DNA of 64,000 bases from Oceanospirillum sp048265165. Lineage in GTDB: Bacteria; Pseudomonadota; Gammaproteobacteria; Pseudomonadales; Halomonadaceae. The position numbers and the translations under genes were made by a program. The stretch spans positions 124,001 to 188,000 of the forward strand of contig NZ_JBLXCD010000001.1 of assembly GCF_048265165.1 (NCBI RefSeq), in the 5' to 3' direction. Position 1 is the first letter of the stretch. Every line of letters begins with the position of its first letter. A model generated the notes under the pieces. That model searched no databases and was not told the DNA's origin. It saw only the letters and a program-made list of their open reading frames with translations. Of the stretch, positions 33,189-42,582 are shown piece after piece.

Positions 33189-33596
33189 ATGAATCAGATG
33201 ATGTCAGGTAGTTGTTGCTGTGGCGACGTTGAATTTACACTTAAAGATGATTTCAGAAATTTTTTCTTTTGCCATTGTGAACAGTGCCGAAAACTGACGG
33301 GCACGGCGCACGCATCAAATCTGTTTACGGCACCGGATAATATTACCTGGATTAAAGGGGAGAATAAGATAAGGCGCTACGATCACCCTGAGCGTTCTTT
33401 TTCCAAAGCCTTTTGCGAGAACTGTGCCTCTGGCCTGCCGTATATATCGCAAAGCGGTAAGTCTTTAATTGTTCCGGCGGGTAGTTTAAATGGAGAGCCA
33501 TCCATAACACCTGATGCTCAGATATTTTGCTCTGAGCAGCCTGAATGGTATAAAAATGGTCTTCAGGTTACTAAAGTTCCTCATTTTCCGGGTTAG
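33189..33596 (+). CDS. GFA-domain (Mss4-like) zinc protein
   Basis: A 135-aa protein of the GFA / Mss4-like fold, named after glutathione-dependent formaldehyde-activating enzyme. Zinc ligands are visible as CCCGDV, CHCEQCRKLTG and CENCASGLP, followed by the family phrase SLIVPAGSL. Most members have no tested activity, and formaldehyde metabolism genes are absent here, so the activity should not be assumed. The start is taken at the ATG at 33189 (TTGGA upstream); a TTG seven codons earlier is less likely. Confidence 0.85.
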   Translation: MNQMMSGSCCCGDVEFTLKDDFRNFFFCHCEQCRKLTGTAHASNLFTAPDNITWIKGENKIRRYDHPERSFSKAFCENCASGLPYISQSGKSLIVPAGSLNGEPSITPDAQIFCSEQPEWYKNGLQVTKVPHFPG

Positions 33597-33707
33597 AGCA
33601 TAGTTATAAGCCAGATCAGAGTCGTCTGCCAACGTGCGGCGATTCTTTGATTTTTTTGATAACGATTTTTATATGCATTTCAGTAAAATAATACAGGAGG
33701 TATCGTC

Positions 33708-34160
33708 ATGAAAAAAATAATATCACTTGGAGCTGTTCTTTTATCGGCATCATTTTCAGTGTCTGCATCTGAAGGTTTAGTGAAATATGAAAGCCGCTTT
33801 TCTGTTAAAGAGACGGCAGACCGCTTTGAAGAGATTGCAAAAAGTAAAGGGCTGACCTTATTTGCCCGGATCGATCACCGCAAAAATGCCCGCGGTGTGA
33901 ATTTAGAGCTCCGGCCCACTGAGGTCATTATGTTTGGTAACCCCAAGGTGGGAACCCCTCTGATGCAGTGTGCTCAGAATGTGGCCATTGATCTGCCACA
34001 AAAAGTTATGGTTAGCGAAGATGCTAATAACAAAGTCTGGCTCAGTTACAATAGCCCGAATTATTTGATGAAGCGTCACGACATAAAAGGGTGTGATGAG
34101 GTCATTAATAAAATTTCACGTGTGCTAAGTACCTTGTCAAAGGCTGCTGTCGCCCAGTAG
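33708..34160 (+). CDS. Exported DUF302 protein
   Basis: A 150-aa protein with a clear signal peptide (KKIISLGAVLLSASFSVSA) and a DUF302 domain (about 30-125; KETADRFEEIAKSKGLTLFARIDH, VIMFGNPKVGTPLM). The fold is small alpha/beta and the function unknown; members occur in the periplasm. A strong site, AGGAGG, lies upstream of the ATG. The gap of 111 bp from the GFA gene leaves operon status open. Confidence 0.9.
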   Translation: MKKIISLGAVLLSASFSVSASEGLVKYESRFSVKETADRFEEIAKSKGLTLFARIDHRKNARGVNLELRPTEVIMFGNPKVGTPLMQCAQNVAIDLPQKVMVSEDANNKVWLSYNSPNYLMKRHDIKGCDEVINKISRVLSTLSKAAVAQ

Positions 34161-34678
34161 TTATCACCTGCCACGTAATGCAGTCAGCCATTCATGCCTT
34201 ATGAGACTCTGGCTGTTTTGCGTGGGTACGTTGTTTTAGGTCGATTGTTGGTGGTTGCCCGCTAAGCTATGAATAGATGTCATAAAAGTGAAATAAATGT
34301 ATGACCTGGATCAGGTGTTCGCTACTTTGACCTATATTTTTGATTAACTCTGTTAAAGTCTTGGGTGGTTAATTGCAAGGGAGTGTAATTTATTGTCAAT
34401 TCATTCCGGTGTATCTACCAATAAACCCACTCTTTTTTGCCGTGCCCTAAGTGTTGATACCTATCCTTTAGCCTTGTCGGGTAAGGGGTCTGACCATTGC
34501 TGCAGTACAATATTAGTTTGCATAAACATCCCTATAGGTTGGTAGAGCTGCTTTGTAGCTTCTTTAATTCCACTTGATTGTTTTCTTTTGTTAGTGAACT
34601 ATTCGCTTCTTCGGAATATGTTTATAATTAAAGAATATTAATAATAAAATTCAAGTATCTAACAACAGGTGGCTCGTA
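34161..34678. other. Gene-free stretch before a chemoreceptor gene
   Basis: These 518 bp contain no convincing gene. The last 200 bp are AT-rich and should hold the chemoreceptor promoter. I looked for a sigma-28 motif and found only a partial TAAAG with no matching downstream half. Confidence 0.4.
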
Positions 34679-36322
34679 GTGGAATCTTTATTTCGGCAAT
34701 TCAGAATTCAATTCCGTATCTGGTTTATGCAAATTCTCCCCTTCTTAGCGATGGCGGTTCTCTTGCTGTTTATGATGTTGCAGGAAAGGGACAGTTTCAG
34801 AGAGCAGAAAAAAGCTGAGCTGTACAATATGCTCCATACGGTGATAGAAGTACTGGAGGGTCTGGACAACGAGGTCCAGAACGGCGTTTTAACCCTTGAG
34901 CAGGCCCAAAGCCAGGCGCTGAATATCATCAAAAATATGCGCTATGGTGCAAATGATAAAGATTATTTCTGGGTTATGGATATGAAGGGTGTCTATCTGA
35001 TGCACCCGGCGGTGTCTTCTTTGACCGGTAAGAATGGATCGTTACTGAAAGACAAGCAGGGCAAACGTATCTTTGATGATCTTCCCGGCGATCTGGAGCG
35101 TGATGGTCTTACCTATGCTGAGTTCTTCTGGCCAAAAGCAGGGGGCGATGTGCCGTTAGAGAAAATGGGGATGATTCTTGCCTATAAGAACTGGAACTGG
35201 TCGGTAGGTTCTGGTTTTTATATTGATGATATTGAAACTATTTTCTGGAAAAAGGTCACCACGAACCTGAGCATCACCGCCGTTATTATTGTCGTTATGT
35301 TGACGATTGCCTGGATGTTGATAAAAAGTATTACCCGGCCTCTGGGGGAAACTTTATCTGCCCTAAAAGATATCAATGAAGGCGATGGCGACCTGACCAA
35401 GCGGCTGGCGGTTGCAGGGAATGATGAAATTACCCTTTTGACCCGTTACTTCAACGGATTCGTTGAAAAAGTACACGGTGTTATTGGTCAGGTTAATGTT
35501 GCATCGTCTTCGGTTTCAGGTTCGGCAGAAGGTTTATCAGGCATAACCACAGGCGTGCACAGGAATACTGAGCAGCAGGCCAAGGAGATTGACCAGGTGG
35601 CAACGGCCGTTCATGAGATGTCGACGACGGTACATGAAGTCGCAAAGAGCGCCGGTCAGGCTGCTGAAGGTGCTAATCGTGCTGATCAGGAGGCCCGCTG
35701 TGGTAAAGAACAGGTTGAAAAGACCATTACGGCCATCAACCAACTCAGCGAGCAGGTATCTGGCTCTGCTCAGGTGATCCAGCGCCTGCATGCGGATAGT
35801 GAGAATATTGGCTCTGTGCTGGAAGTGATTCGTGGTGTTGCGGAACAGACCAACTTGTTGGCTCTGAATGCGGCTATTGAGGCTGCTCGGGCCGGTGAGC
35901 AAGGCCGGGGTTTTGCTGTGGTTGCTGATGAGGTGCGCACGCTAGCTCAGCGAACTCAGGAGAGCACCGATGAAATTGAAGGGATGATCGAGAAGCTACA
36001 AAGTGCTGCGCAGGATGCCGTTCTCTCTATGGATGCCAGTATGAAGTCCACAGAAGAGACCATCGCAATTGCAGAACAGGCCGGCGTATCACTCGACTCT
36101 ATTCTGCAGGCCGTTGAGTTCATAAAAGATATGAATGATATGATCGCCAGTGCAGCCGAAGAGCAGTCCCTGGTTGCAGAAGAGATCAACAAGAATGTGG
36201 TTAATATTGTTGATCTGTCGCAAACCTCTGCTGAATCTGTTCAGCAGATAAACCAGTCCAGCGATGAACTGGCAAGTCAGGCGGATAAACTCCACGGAAT
36301 GGTGGGACAGTTCCGTATCTGA
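34679..36322 (+). CDS. Methyl-accepting chemotaxis protein with sCache_2 sensor
   Basis: A 547-aa chemoreceptor. Membrane helix 1 (about 13-33), a periplasmic single Cache domain (about 40-190; DYFWVMDMKGVYLMHP, NWSVGSGFYIDDI), helix 2 (about 197-217), HAMP (to about 275) and the signalling domain follow in order. The tip GVAEQTNLLALNAAIEAAR is intact. sCache_2 sensors typically bind small carboxylates, so an organic-acid ligand is plausible. The start is GTG, which places the basic residues before helix 1. It is monocistronic with a terminator downstream. Confidence 0.92.
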   Translation: MESLFRQFRIQFRIWFMQILPFLAMAVLLLFMMLQERDSFREQKKAELYNMLHTVIEVLEGLDNEVQNGVLTLEQAQSQALNIIKNMRYGANDKDYFWVMDMKGVYLMHPAVSSLTGKNGSLLKDKQGKRIFDDLPGDLERDGLTYAEFFWPKAGGDVPLEKMGMILAYKNWNWSVGSGFYIDDIETIFWKKVTTNLSITAVIIVVMLTIAWMLIKSITRPLGETLSALKDINEGDGDLTKRLAVAGNDEITLLTRYFNGFVEKVHGVIGQVNVASSSVSGSAEGLSGITTGVHRNTEQQAKEIDQVATAVHEMSTTVHEVAKSAGQAAEGANRADQEARCGKEQVEKTITAINQLSEQVSGSAQVIQRLHADSENIGSVLEVIRGVAEQTNLLALNAAIEAARAGEQGRGFAVVADEVRTLAQRTQESTDEIEGMIEKLQSAAQDAVLSMDASMKSTEETIAIAEQAGVSLDSILQAVEFIKDMNDMIASAAEEQSLVAEEINKNVVNIVDLSQTSAESVQQINQSSDELASQADKLHGMVGQFRI

Positions 36323-36361
36323 GCCATCTTCAGACGGGTTCTGTCGATGCCGGAGCAGAAG

Positions 36362-36386
36362 CTCTGCCCATAGGGCAGAGTTTCTT
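36362..36386 (+). terminator. Terminator of the sCache chemoreceptor gene
   Basis: An 8-bp stem (CTCTGCCC/GGGCAGAG) with an ATA loop is followed by TTTCTT. It lies between convergent genes and touches the stop of the L-serine dehydratase gene. Confidence 0.65.
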
Positions 36387-38001
36387 AGCAGCTTTTAAAG
36401 CGAAGAACTTCTGTCACTCCTTCGGAGCCGGATAGCTGCTTTTCAATCTTTTGGGCTGTAGGTGTTTGTGACAGTCCTCCCAGGGCGGTGCAACACAGCT
36501 CATGGGGAATAGCTTTACCTACCTTAGCCATGGCAATAATAACCTCATCAATAGGCACCACCTGATCAAAGCCCGCCAAAGCCATATTGGCACAGGATAG
36601 TGCGTTACTGGCTGCCATCACATTCTTACCTAAACAAGGGGCTTCAACCCGGTTGGCAATAGGATCGCATGTCATTCCGAATGAATTTTGTAATGCCATT
36701 GATGCAGCGGTTAAGCACTGCTCTGTATCGCCGTTGTGCAGCGCTACTAATGCCGCTGCAGCCATACTGGAGCCAGATCCGCATTCGGCCATGCACCCTG
36801 CTTCTTCTGCTGCAAATGTCGCATCTTTTGTGATCAGTACGCCGATTAGGCCCGCCACAAACAGGGCTTCACAAACCTGTTCGTCACTGCTACCCATGAC
36901 TTTAGCGGCACCAAGTACCGCCCCAGCCATTGCGCCGCATGAGCCTGCAGTCGGCGCTGCGACAATGGTGTGCATAGCGCTTTTGGCTTCCATGATCGCA
37001 CTGACGTGCATGACGGTCTCATTCAGAATACTGCTGGGCAGAAGTTCATTGGACAGATGTTTTGCCCTGAAAGCAGGTGACTGAGAGGGTAGGATGCGAT
37101 CCGCAAACTGAGTTCCCTGAAGCCCGGTATTGACGGCGCTACTCATTACCTGGTGGATCCCGCTCATTTTAGCCATTAACTGCTGGTGGTTAAGGCCGCT
37201 GCGCGCTGATTCATACTCCAGTGCAATGAGGGGTAAGGGCTTTGCATTGTGGCTCTGGATATAGTCGAGTAGCTGCCGGGCATCCATAAAGGGTAGGGTC
37301 ATATCCGGGTTACTGAGAACCGGCATGACAGGGTTCAGAAGACGGTAGTCCTGAGTTTGACACTGCTGACAGATTCGCTGAATCAGGGTATCGCCGAACT
37401 CCTGTGCAGACTCAATAAGGATGACGGGTTTAATGCCCTGGCTCAGTTCAGCCTGCAGGTGTTTGTTCTCTGCTTCTAGTTGGCTGTTAAGGCTGTTGGT
37501 AAGTGTTTCCAGCGCCAGAGGGTCTGTGAATTGCGGATATACCACAAGCACATAGCTATCGCCCATAAAATGTACCGGGGCCTGGTCAATGGCGATCACT
37601 TCGATCATGCCACCACCCGTGGATAGTGCGGTGAACTCATGGCTGATGTTGTTGTTACTCAGACTTAATTTATAAGTATTAGGGTGTGTTGCCCCTATGC
37701 TGCGATACTGGATCTCCGTGGTGATACCTGCCTGCTCCAGGTGAGATTCATAGTTCACCAGCTGCTCTTCATCGGCATCCCAGCCAAGGAAACCACCGAA
37801 TAAGCCCATATCGGAACCCTGGGATTTGTGAGTGGTGACCAGGGAGCCATTGGGGTCATATTCGATCAGGGCCTGTTTTATGTCTCCCTGCATCAGATCC
37901 CTCGCCAGACGACCAATGCGAAGTGCTCCTGCACAGTGAGAGCTTGAAGGGCCGCGCATGACAGGGCCAAGAACATCATTGAAAATACTGGGTGCACTCA
38001 T
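36385..38001 (-). CDS. Iron-sulfur L-serine ammonia-lyase (dehydratase), single chain
   Basis: A 538-aa enzyme that deaminates L-serine to pyruvate with a [4Fe-4S] cluster. The beta part is N-terminal (FNDVLGPVMRGPSSSHCAGA, TTHKSQGSDMGLFGG), and the alpha part C-terminal (APTAGSCGAMAG, EEAGCMAECGSGSSMAAAA, FGMTCDPIANRVEAPC), with the Cys residues for the cluster present. About 80 residues more than in E. coli SdaA lie between them (about 180-265), which may be an ACT-like or linker domain. The ATG at 38001 is preferred (GAGAG upstream) over a GTG five codons earlier. Confidence 0.9.
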   Translation of the reverse strand: MSAPSIFNDVLGPVMRGPSSSHCAGALRIGRLARDLMQGDIKQALIEYDPNGSLVTTHKSQGSDMGLFGGFLGWDADEEQLVNYESHLEQAGITTEIQYRSIGATHPNTYKLSLSNNNISHEFTALSTGGGMIEVIAIDQAPVHFMGDSYVLVVYPQFTDPLALETLTNSLNSQLEAENKHLQAELSQGIKPVILIESAQEFGDTLIQRICQQCQTQDYRLLNPVMPVLSNPDMTLPFMDARQLLDYIQSHNAKPLPLIALEYESARSGLNHQQLMAKMSGIHQVMSSAVNTGLQGTQFADRILPSQSPAFRAKHLSNELLPSSILNETVMHVSAIMEAKSAMHTIVAAPTAGSCGAMAGAVLGAAKVMGSSDEQVCEALFVAGLIGVLITKDATFAAEEAGCMAECGSGSSMAAAALVALHNGDTEQCLTAASMALQNSFGMTCDPIANRVEAPCLGKNVMAASNALSCANMALAGFDQVVPIDEVIIAMAKVGKAIPHELCCTALGGLSQTPTAQKIEKQLSGSEGVTEVLRFKSC

Positions 38002-38137
38002 AGCTGGGGCTCTCACTGTTATGAATTATATTTTTGTATATTGGATACAATATCTCAATATTCTGGGTTTGAATAGAGGGAGAGAGGACGTGACGCTGAA
38101 ATCAGGCGGGGAAACGTGAGAAAGAAAAGATGGGTAT

Positions 38138-38175
38138 AAAAAAAATCCCTGACGACTATAAATTGTGATCAGGGA
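38138..38175 (-). terminator. Terminator of pyrC
   Basis: On the minus strand TCCCTGA (38175-38169) pairs with TCAGGGA (38152-38146) and is followed by a run of eight T. The upstream arm exists in two copies because of the adjacent 20-bp duplication. Confidence 0.75.
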
Positions 38176-38199
38176 CTTCAAATTGTGATCAGGGACTTC
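38160..38199. repeat. Perfect 20-bp tandem duplication at the pyrC 3' flank
   Basis: Two identical adjacent 20-bp units (38160-38179 and 38180-38199) each contain one arm of the pyrC terminator, so two alternative stems can form with the distal arm. The repeat ends 18 bp from the pyrC stop codon. Confidence 0.9.
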
Positions 38200-38217
38200 T
38201 GAGGCCGCAGCGGTTTA

Positions 38218-39252
38218 TTATGCTTTTAACTTCCAGTGAACCGACTCACCGGCAAAAAATGGCACGATAGGTTTGCCACTGGGTAGTTCAATTTCTCCGG
38301 GAATTGTCCATTCTTCACGTACCAGGGTAATGGTGCCCTCGTTTCGCGGCAGTCCATAGAAGTCCGGGCCGTGATGACTGGCAAAGCCTTCAAGCTTGTC
38401 CAGTGCTCCCAAATCCTCAAAAACGTGGGCGTATAATTCAATAGCGCTCCAGGCGCTGTAGCAACCGGCACAACCACAGGCGTTTTCTTTCGCTTCTTTG
38501 GCGTGTGGTGCAGAGTCAGTACCCAGGAAAAATTTAGGTGAACCGGTTTTCACGGCGGCACGCAGAGCCTGCTGATGGGTATTGCGCTTCAGAACCGGCA
38601 GGCAGAAGTTATGCGGACGTACACCACCGACCAGAAGGTCGTTGCGGTTCAGCAGCAGGTGCTGGGGGGTAATGGTGGCGGCGATATTGTCACCGGCTTC
38701 CTGTACAAACTGAGCGGCATCCCCTGTGGTAATGTGTTCAAATACCACCTTAAGATTCGGGAAGTTGTTAACGATATGCACCATTTTCTGATCGATAAAC
38801 TCTTTTTCGCGATCAAAGATATCAATATGATGGTCCGTCACCTCACCGTGTACCAGCAGTAGCATGCCCTGTTGCTGCATGACGTCAAAGATTGGATACA
38901 TCGCCTCCAGCTGCTTAACCGCAGCAGAGGAGTTTGTAGTTGCTCCCGCCGGATAAAGCTTGGCGGCAACAATACCGGCTGCTTTCGCATCCATAATATC
39001 CTGGGCTGATGTGCTGTTGGTGAGGAACAGTGTCATCAAGGGTTCAAATTTACTACCGGCAGGCCGGGCATCCAGAATACGCTGACGATAAGCCATTGCC
39101 ATTTCGGCGGTTGTCACCGGTGGTACCAGATTGGGCATCACAATAGCGCGTTTAAAGCAGCGGGCGGTAGCTGGGACCGTTTCCGGTAGCATATCAGCAT
39201 CACGCAGGTGCAGGTGCCAGTCGTCCGGGGTTTGAATCGTCAGAGTTGTCAT
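38218..39252 (-). CDS. pyrC: Dihydroorotase
   Basis: A 344-aa class II dihydroorotase of pyrimidine synthesis; it interconverts carbamoyl aspartate and dihydroorotate with two zinc ions. Metal ligands are visible in WHLHLRD (His13, His15), the carbamylated Lys in AAKLYPAGATTNS (about 99), LVHGEV, FEHITT and the catalytic Asp in LGTDSAPHA. Length matches the E. coli enzyme. It is divergent from the YccF gene and ends in its own terminator. Confidence 0.97.
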   Translation of the reverse strand: MTTLTIQTPDDWHLHLRDADMLPETVPATARCFKRAIVMPNLVPPVTTAEMAMAYRQRILDARPAGSKFEPLMTLFLTNSTSAQDIMDAKAAGIVAAKLYPAGATTNSSAAVKQLEAMYPIFDVMQQQGMLLLVHGEVTDHHIDIFDREKEFIDQKMVHIVNNFPNLKVVFEHITTGDAAQFVQEAGDNIAATITPQHLLLNRNDLLVGGVRPHNFCLPVLKRNTHQQALRAAVKTGSPKFFLGTDSAPHAKEAKENACGCAGCYSAWSAIELYAHVFEDLGALDKLEGFASHHGPDFYGLPRNEGTITLVREEWTIPGEIELPSGKPIVPFFAGESVHWKLKA

Positions 39253-39434
39253 AGGTGTCTGTCAGCTCGATCTTTAGAGGATGAATAAGGTTTGCCTTAT
39301 GATAAAACATATGACTTATGATTGATATTTTCCGGCGGCTGAACCTCCCTGGAAATCATGGTTTCAGAATTCAACATGCTTAGGCTCAGGGCTTTTGGTC
39401 GAAGTTATTTCATTAAACGAAGAGGGTAGGCTTC

Positions 39435-39857
39435 ATGCGTCTGATCGGCAATATTATCTGGTTTGTTATGGGGGGCTTTATTATGGGGCTGGCCTGGTGG
39501 GCCTATGGTGTGCTGGCTTTTATCACACTGGTGGGGATTCCCTGGGGGCGCTCCTGCTTTGTGCTGGGGCAGTTCTCTTTTTGGCCGTTTGGCAAGCAGA
39601 CGGTCAGCCGTCGGCAACTGACCGGTCATGGGGACATCGGGACTGGGACTTTTGGTCTGATGGGTAATATTATCTGGATTCTGTTCGCCGGTATCTGGCT
39701 GGCACTTGGGCACCTGATGTCTGCTGTGGCCTGTGCTATCACTATTATCGGAATCCCTTTTGCAATTCAGCACTTAAAACTGGCGGTGGTATCTTTTGCA
39801 CCGGTTGGTCAGACCGTTGTGAGCAATCAGGTAGCCGAAGCAGCTTTTCGGCGCTGA
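39435..39857 (+). CDS. YccF-domain inner-membrane protein
   Basis: A 140-aa protein with two YccF domains, each a pair of hydrophobic segments with a typical GNIIW start (RLIGNIIWFVMGG at 2-14 and LMGNIIWILFAGIW near 75) and GIPWG/GIPFA turns. About four membrane helices are expected. The function of the family is unknown. The chosen ATG at 39435 has AGAGGGTAGG-like sequence upstream; a second frame across this region is a shadow. Confidence 0.85.
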   Translation: MRLIGNIIWFVMGGFIMGLAWWAYGVLAFITLVGIPWGRSCFVLGQFSFWPFGKQTVSRRQLTGHGDIGTGTFGLMGNIIWILFAGIWLALGHLMSAVACAITIIGIPFAIQHLKLAVVSFAPVGQTVVSNQVAEAAFRR

Positions 39858-39886
39858 TTGGGGATGAGTCAGCCTGTCAGGGATGA

Positions 39887-40168
39887 TTAGTGGAATATCC
39901 GGTCACCTTGTTGGTCAATCATCTGTTTGGCTTTGCGGATCATCTCTTTGGCGCATTCATCGGCGGAGGGCAAAGTATCCGCGCGGATAAATATGTGCAC
40001 TTGTTCACCTTTCGTGATTGTACCGTTGATGCGGAAACCCTGCTCCTCTTTGATCGAGGCGGGTGTGATCAGATAATCACCGTAGCTTTCAGAAGCTTGG
40101 TTCTGAGGCGCTTTAGGGGCCTTTTCACCGGTGGCAAATAGTGATTTAAATGAAGAGATCAGACTCAT
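39887..40168 (-). CDS. hlyU: HlyU-family transcriptional regulator
   Basis: A 93-aa protein of the HlyU family (PF10115) as annotated in marine gammaproteobacteria. YGDYLITPASIKEEQGFRI, HIFIRADTLPS and the ending RKAKQMIDQQGDRIF are characteristic. This family name covers a short non-ArsR protein, so a role like the Vibrio haemolysin activator HlyU should not be assumed. It converges on the YccF gene and is divergent from the DUF2959 gene. Confidence 0.85.
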   Translation of the reverse strand: MSLISSFKSLFATGEKAPKAPQNQASESYGDYLITPASIKEEQGFRINGTITKGEQVHIFIRADTLPSADECAKEMIRKAKQMIDQQGDRIFH

Positions 40169-40362
40169 AACGGGCCTTTTAAAATAGTTTATTTATATAG
40201 TGTAGCTAAGCTGAACAAGAGATAATTCTAAAGTCTGTAGTGTACCTCAGATTCTGCCTATGGGTGAACTAACAGCTTGAATGCATGGAGGTTTGTCTTA
40301 ACAAACACTGATTCAGCTGACAAAATGCCCCTATACCACTTTTAAAGAACGAGATTCATTCG

Positions 40363-41022
40363 ATGAAAATAACGTCTGTTGTCTGCCGGTTGCTCTGTCT
40401 GATGGGTACTGTTTCCCTGTTATCTGCCTGCCAAAGTACTTATTACTCTGCCATGGAGCAGGTGGGTGTCCATAAACGCGATATTTTGGTTGATCGGGTG
40501 GATAATGCGAAAGAATCTCAGGAGGAGGCTCAGGAGCAGTTTAAATCTGCCCTGGATCAGTATCGGGCTGTTGTCAGTTTTAATGGTGGCGAGATTGAAA
40601 CGCTGTATGAGCGCCTCAATGCTGAATATGAAGATAGTGAAGCGGCAGCTGAAGAGGTCCGTGAGCGAATCGAGAAAGTTGAGCACGTCGCTGAGGCTTT
40701 GTTTGATGAGTGGGAAGAGGAGCTGAATCTTTATACCAGCAGTCGCCTGCGCCGTCAGAGTGAACGCCAATTGAATGAAACACAGAGCCGCTACAAAAGC
40801 CTGATTCGTGCGATGAAACGTGCTGAAGGACGTATGCAGCCTGTTCTGTCTGCGCTTCAGGACAATGTACTGTTTCTGAAGCATAACCTTAATGCCCGGG
40901 CCATTGGGGCATTAAAAGATGAATTGGCGGGTATTCGTCAGGATGTTGATGTGATGATCCGGGAGATGAGTGTCGCGATTCAGGAATCAGACCAGTTTAT
41001 TGCGGATATGAAGCAGGAGTGA
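40363..41022 (+). CDS. DUF2959 lipoprotein
   Basis: A 219-aa lipoprotein (lipobox LLSACQS) of the DUF2959 family. After the Cys comes YYSAMEQVGVHKRDILVDRV, the family hallmark, then long coiled-coil helices rich in Glu, Arg and Gln. No catalytic motif is visible. A structural role in the envelope is likely, but no function is known. A strong terminator follows. Confidence 0.9.
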   Translation: MKITSVVCRLLCLMGTVSLLSACQSTYYSAMEQVGVHKRDILVDRVDNAKESQEEAQEQFKSALDQYRAVVSFNGGEIETLYERLNAEYEDSEAAAEEVRERIEKVEHVAEALFDEWEEELNLYTSSRLRRQSERQLNETQSRYKSLIRAMKRAEGRMQPVLSALQDNVLFLKHNLNARAIGALKDELAGIRQDVDVMIREMSVAIQESDQFIADMKQE

Positions 41023-41099
41023 TCAGATCATTTCTGTTATCCGCCTCCATGGCTTTCGGGTAACACCGGGTCAGTGGGGCAAGCAGGACTCAGAAAATA

Positions 41100-41131
41100 A
41101 AACGGGCTGCTTTTCAGGCAGCCCGTTTTTG
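41100..41131. terminator. Bidirectional terminator
   Basis: An 11-bp stem (AAACGGGCTGC/GCAGCCCGTTT) with a 7-nt loop has A-rich and T-rich flanks, so it ends both the DUF2959 gene and the convergent helicase gene. Confidence 0.9.
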
Positions 41132-41184
41132 TACTCTGGCGGCAGGCAGAAATATTCTGGCTTCTGACAGGCACGGTCTCTTGC

Positions 41185-42582
41185 TTACTTTCGGAACTTT
41201 GCCCATGGATCAGCCGCTTTGCTGTTACCCGACGTCCTGTTGCCGTCATCACGGCTACGGCGCTGGGGAGCCTGTCCTCGCTTACTGTCGCCGTTTTTTT
41301 TCGGACCTGGTTTGCGGTAACTGCCGGTCGGCGCGGGTTTGCCATCCTCTGGGGCTTTACGCTTAAAGCTTGGACGCTCTGCTTCATCCGCTCCTGCAAC
41401 AACTTTGCCGCTTTTGGGGACAAAGTTCAGCTTGGTTACCGGAACTTCTTTACGGGGCTCAAAGCCTGCTTCGACACGGCGCTCTAAAAGATGGTTCAGA
41501 CGGCTTTCAATAGCGATCAGATGTTTAAAATCATCTTTGGACACGAAGGAGATCGCCTCACCGGAGGCTCCGGCACGACCCGTGCGGCCAATTCGGTGTA
41601 CATAGTCCTGGGATTCCTGCGGCAGGTCGTAATTCACCACACGGCTTAACTGGTCGATATCGATGCCGCGGGCAGTGACATCTGTGGTCACCAGGTATTT
41701 TAACTCACCGGACTTAAACGCCTCCAGCACCCGTGTTCGCTCTTTCTGACTCCGGCCACTGTGAATGGTGTCGGAAGGTATGCCACGCTTTTCTAACTGG
41801 CTGGCTAATTTGGCGGCGCCATGCTTGGTGCGGATAAAGATCAGTGCCTGATCCCAGTTGTTTTCTGTAATCAGGTGGCTTAACAACGCGGACTTGGTGT
41901 CTTTGTCAACGGTAATAATCCACTGTTCAATTTTTGGCTCAGCATCTGCGGTATCCGCAATTTTGATCTCTAGCGGGTGCTGCAGTGCTGTTCGGGCCAG
42001 TTGGCGAACCGCCTCCGGTAAGGTGGCGGAGAACAGCAGGTTCTGACGTTGTTCCGGCAGGCGCTCAATGACTTTGTTGATATCCGCGATAAAGCCCATG
42101 TCCAGCATCCGGTCCGCTTCATCAAGCACAAAATACTCCAGCTCATCCAGCTGTAGCGCACGCTGATACAGCATATCGATCAGTCGGCCTGGTGTGGCCA
42201 CCAGAATATCAACGCCCTCGATCAGCGCCTGCTTTTGGTCCGCAATTTTACTGCCACCAAACATCGCCATTGAACGGATATCAAGATGTTTGGCATAGCT
42301 TTGAACACTGTTTTCAACCTGTACTGCAAGCTCCCGGGTTGGCACGAGAATCAACGCCTGAACCCGCTTGGCTCGTACGGTCTTGTCCGGGTCGATCTGT
42401 TGCAGGATGGGTAGAACGAAAGCGGCGGTTTTACCGGTGCCGGTTTGAGCTGCGGCGATGAGATCCCGGCCAGCCAGAATTTCAGGGATAGCCCGCTGCT
42501 GTATCGGAGTTGGTGTGGTGTAGCCCTGTTCAGTAAGCGCTTTTACAAGAGAGGCGTTAAGCTTGAGTGTAGCAAATGACAT
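41185..42582 (-). CDS. rhlE: DEAD-box RNA helicase, RhlE-like
   Basis: A 465-aa RNA helicase for ribosome assembly or mRNA turnover. Motifs in order: Q motif (TTPTPIQQRAIP), I (AQTGTGKT), Ia (PTRELAVQV), Ib (TPGRL), II (DEAD), III (SAT), V (TDVTARGIDI) and VI (HRIGRTGRAG), all intact. The C-terminal tail (about 375-465) is basic and rich in Lys, Arg, Gly and Pro, as in RhlE. The ATG at 42582 (MSFATLKLN) is chosen because GGGAAA precedes it and the upstream 24-codon extension is atypical. Confidence 0.9.
   Translation of the reverse strand: MSFATLKLNASLVKALTEQGYTTPTPIQQRAIPEILAGRDLIAAAQTGTGKTAAFVLPILQQIDPDKTVRAKRVQALILVPTRELAVQVENSVQSYAKHLDIRSMAMFGGSKIADQKQALIEGVDILVATPGRLIDMLYQRALQLDELEYFVLDEADRMLDMGFIADINKVIERLPEQRQNLLFSATLPEAVRQLARTALQHPLEIKIADTADAEPKIEQWIITVDKDTKSALLSHLITENNWDQALIFIRTKHGAAKLASQLEKRGIPSDTIHSGRSQKERTRVLEAFKSGELKYLVTTDVTARGIDIDQLSRVVNYDLPQESQDYVHRIGRTGRAGASGEAISFVSKDDFKHLIAIESRLNHLLERRVEAGFEPRKEVPVTKLNFVPKSGKVVAGADEAERPSFKRKAPEDGKPAPTGSYRKPGPKKNGDSKRGQAPQRRSRDDGNRTSGNSKAADPWAKFRK

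Noticed and set aside
33189..33596. Formaldehyde detoxification role for the GFA protein
   Set aside because: The family name is historical, and no glutathione-formaldehyde pathway gene is nearby.
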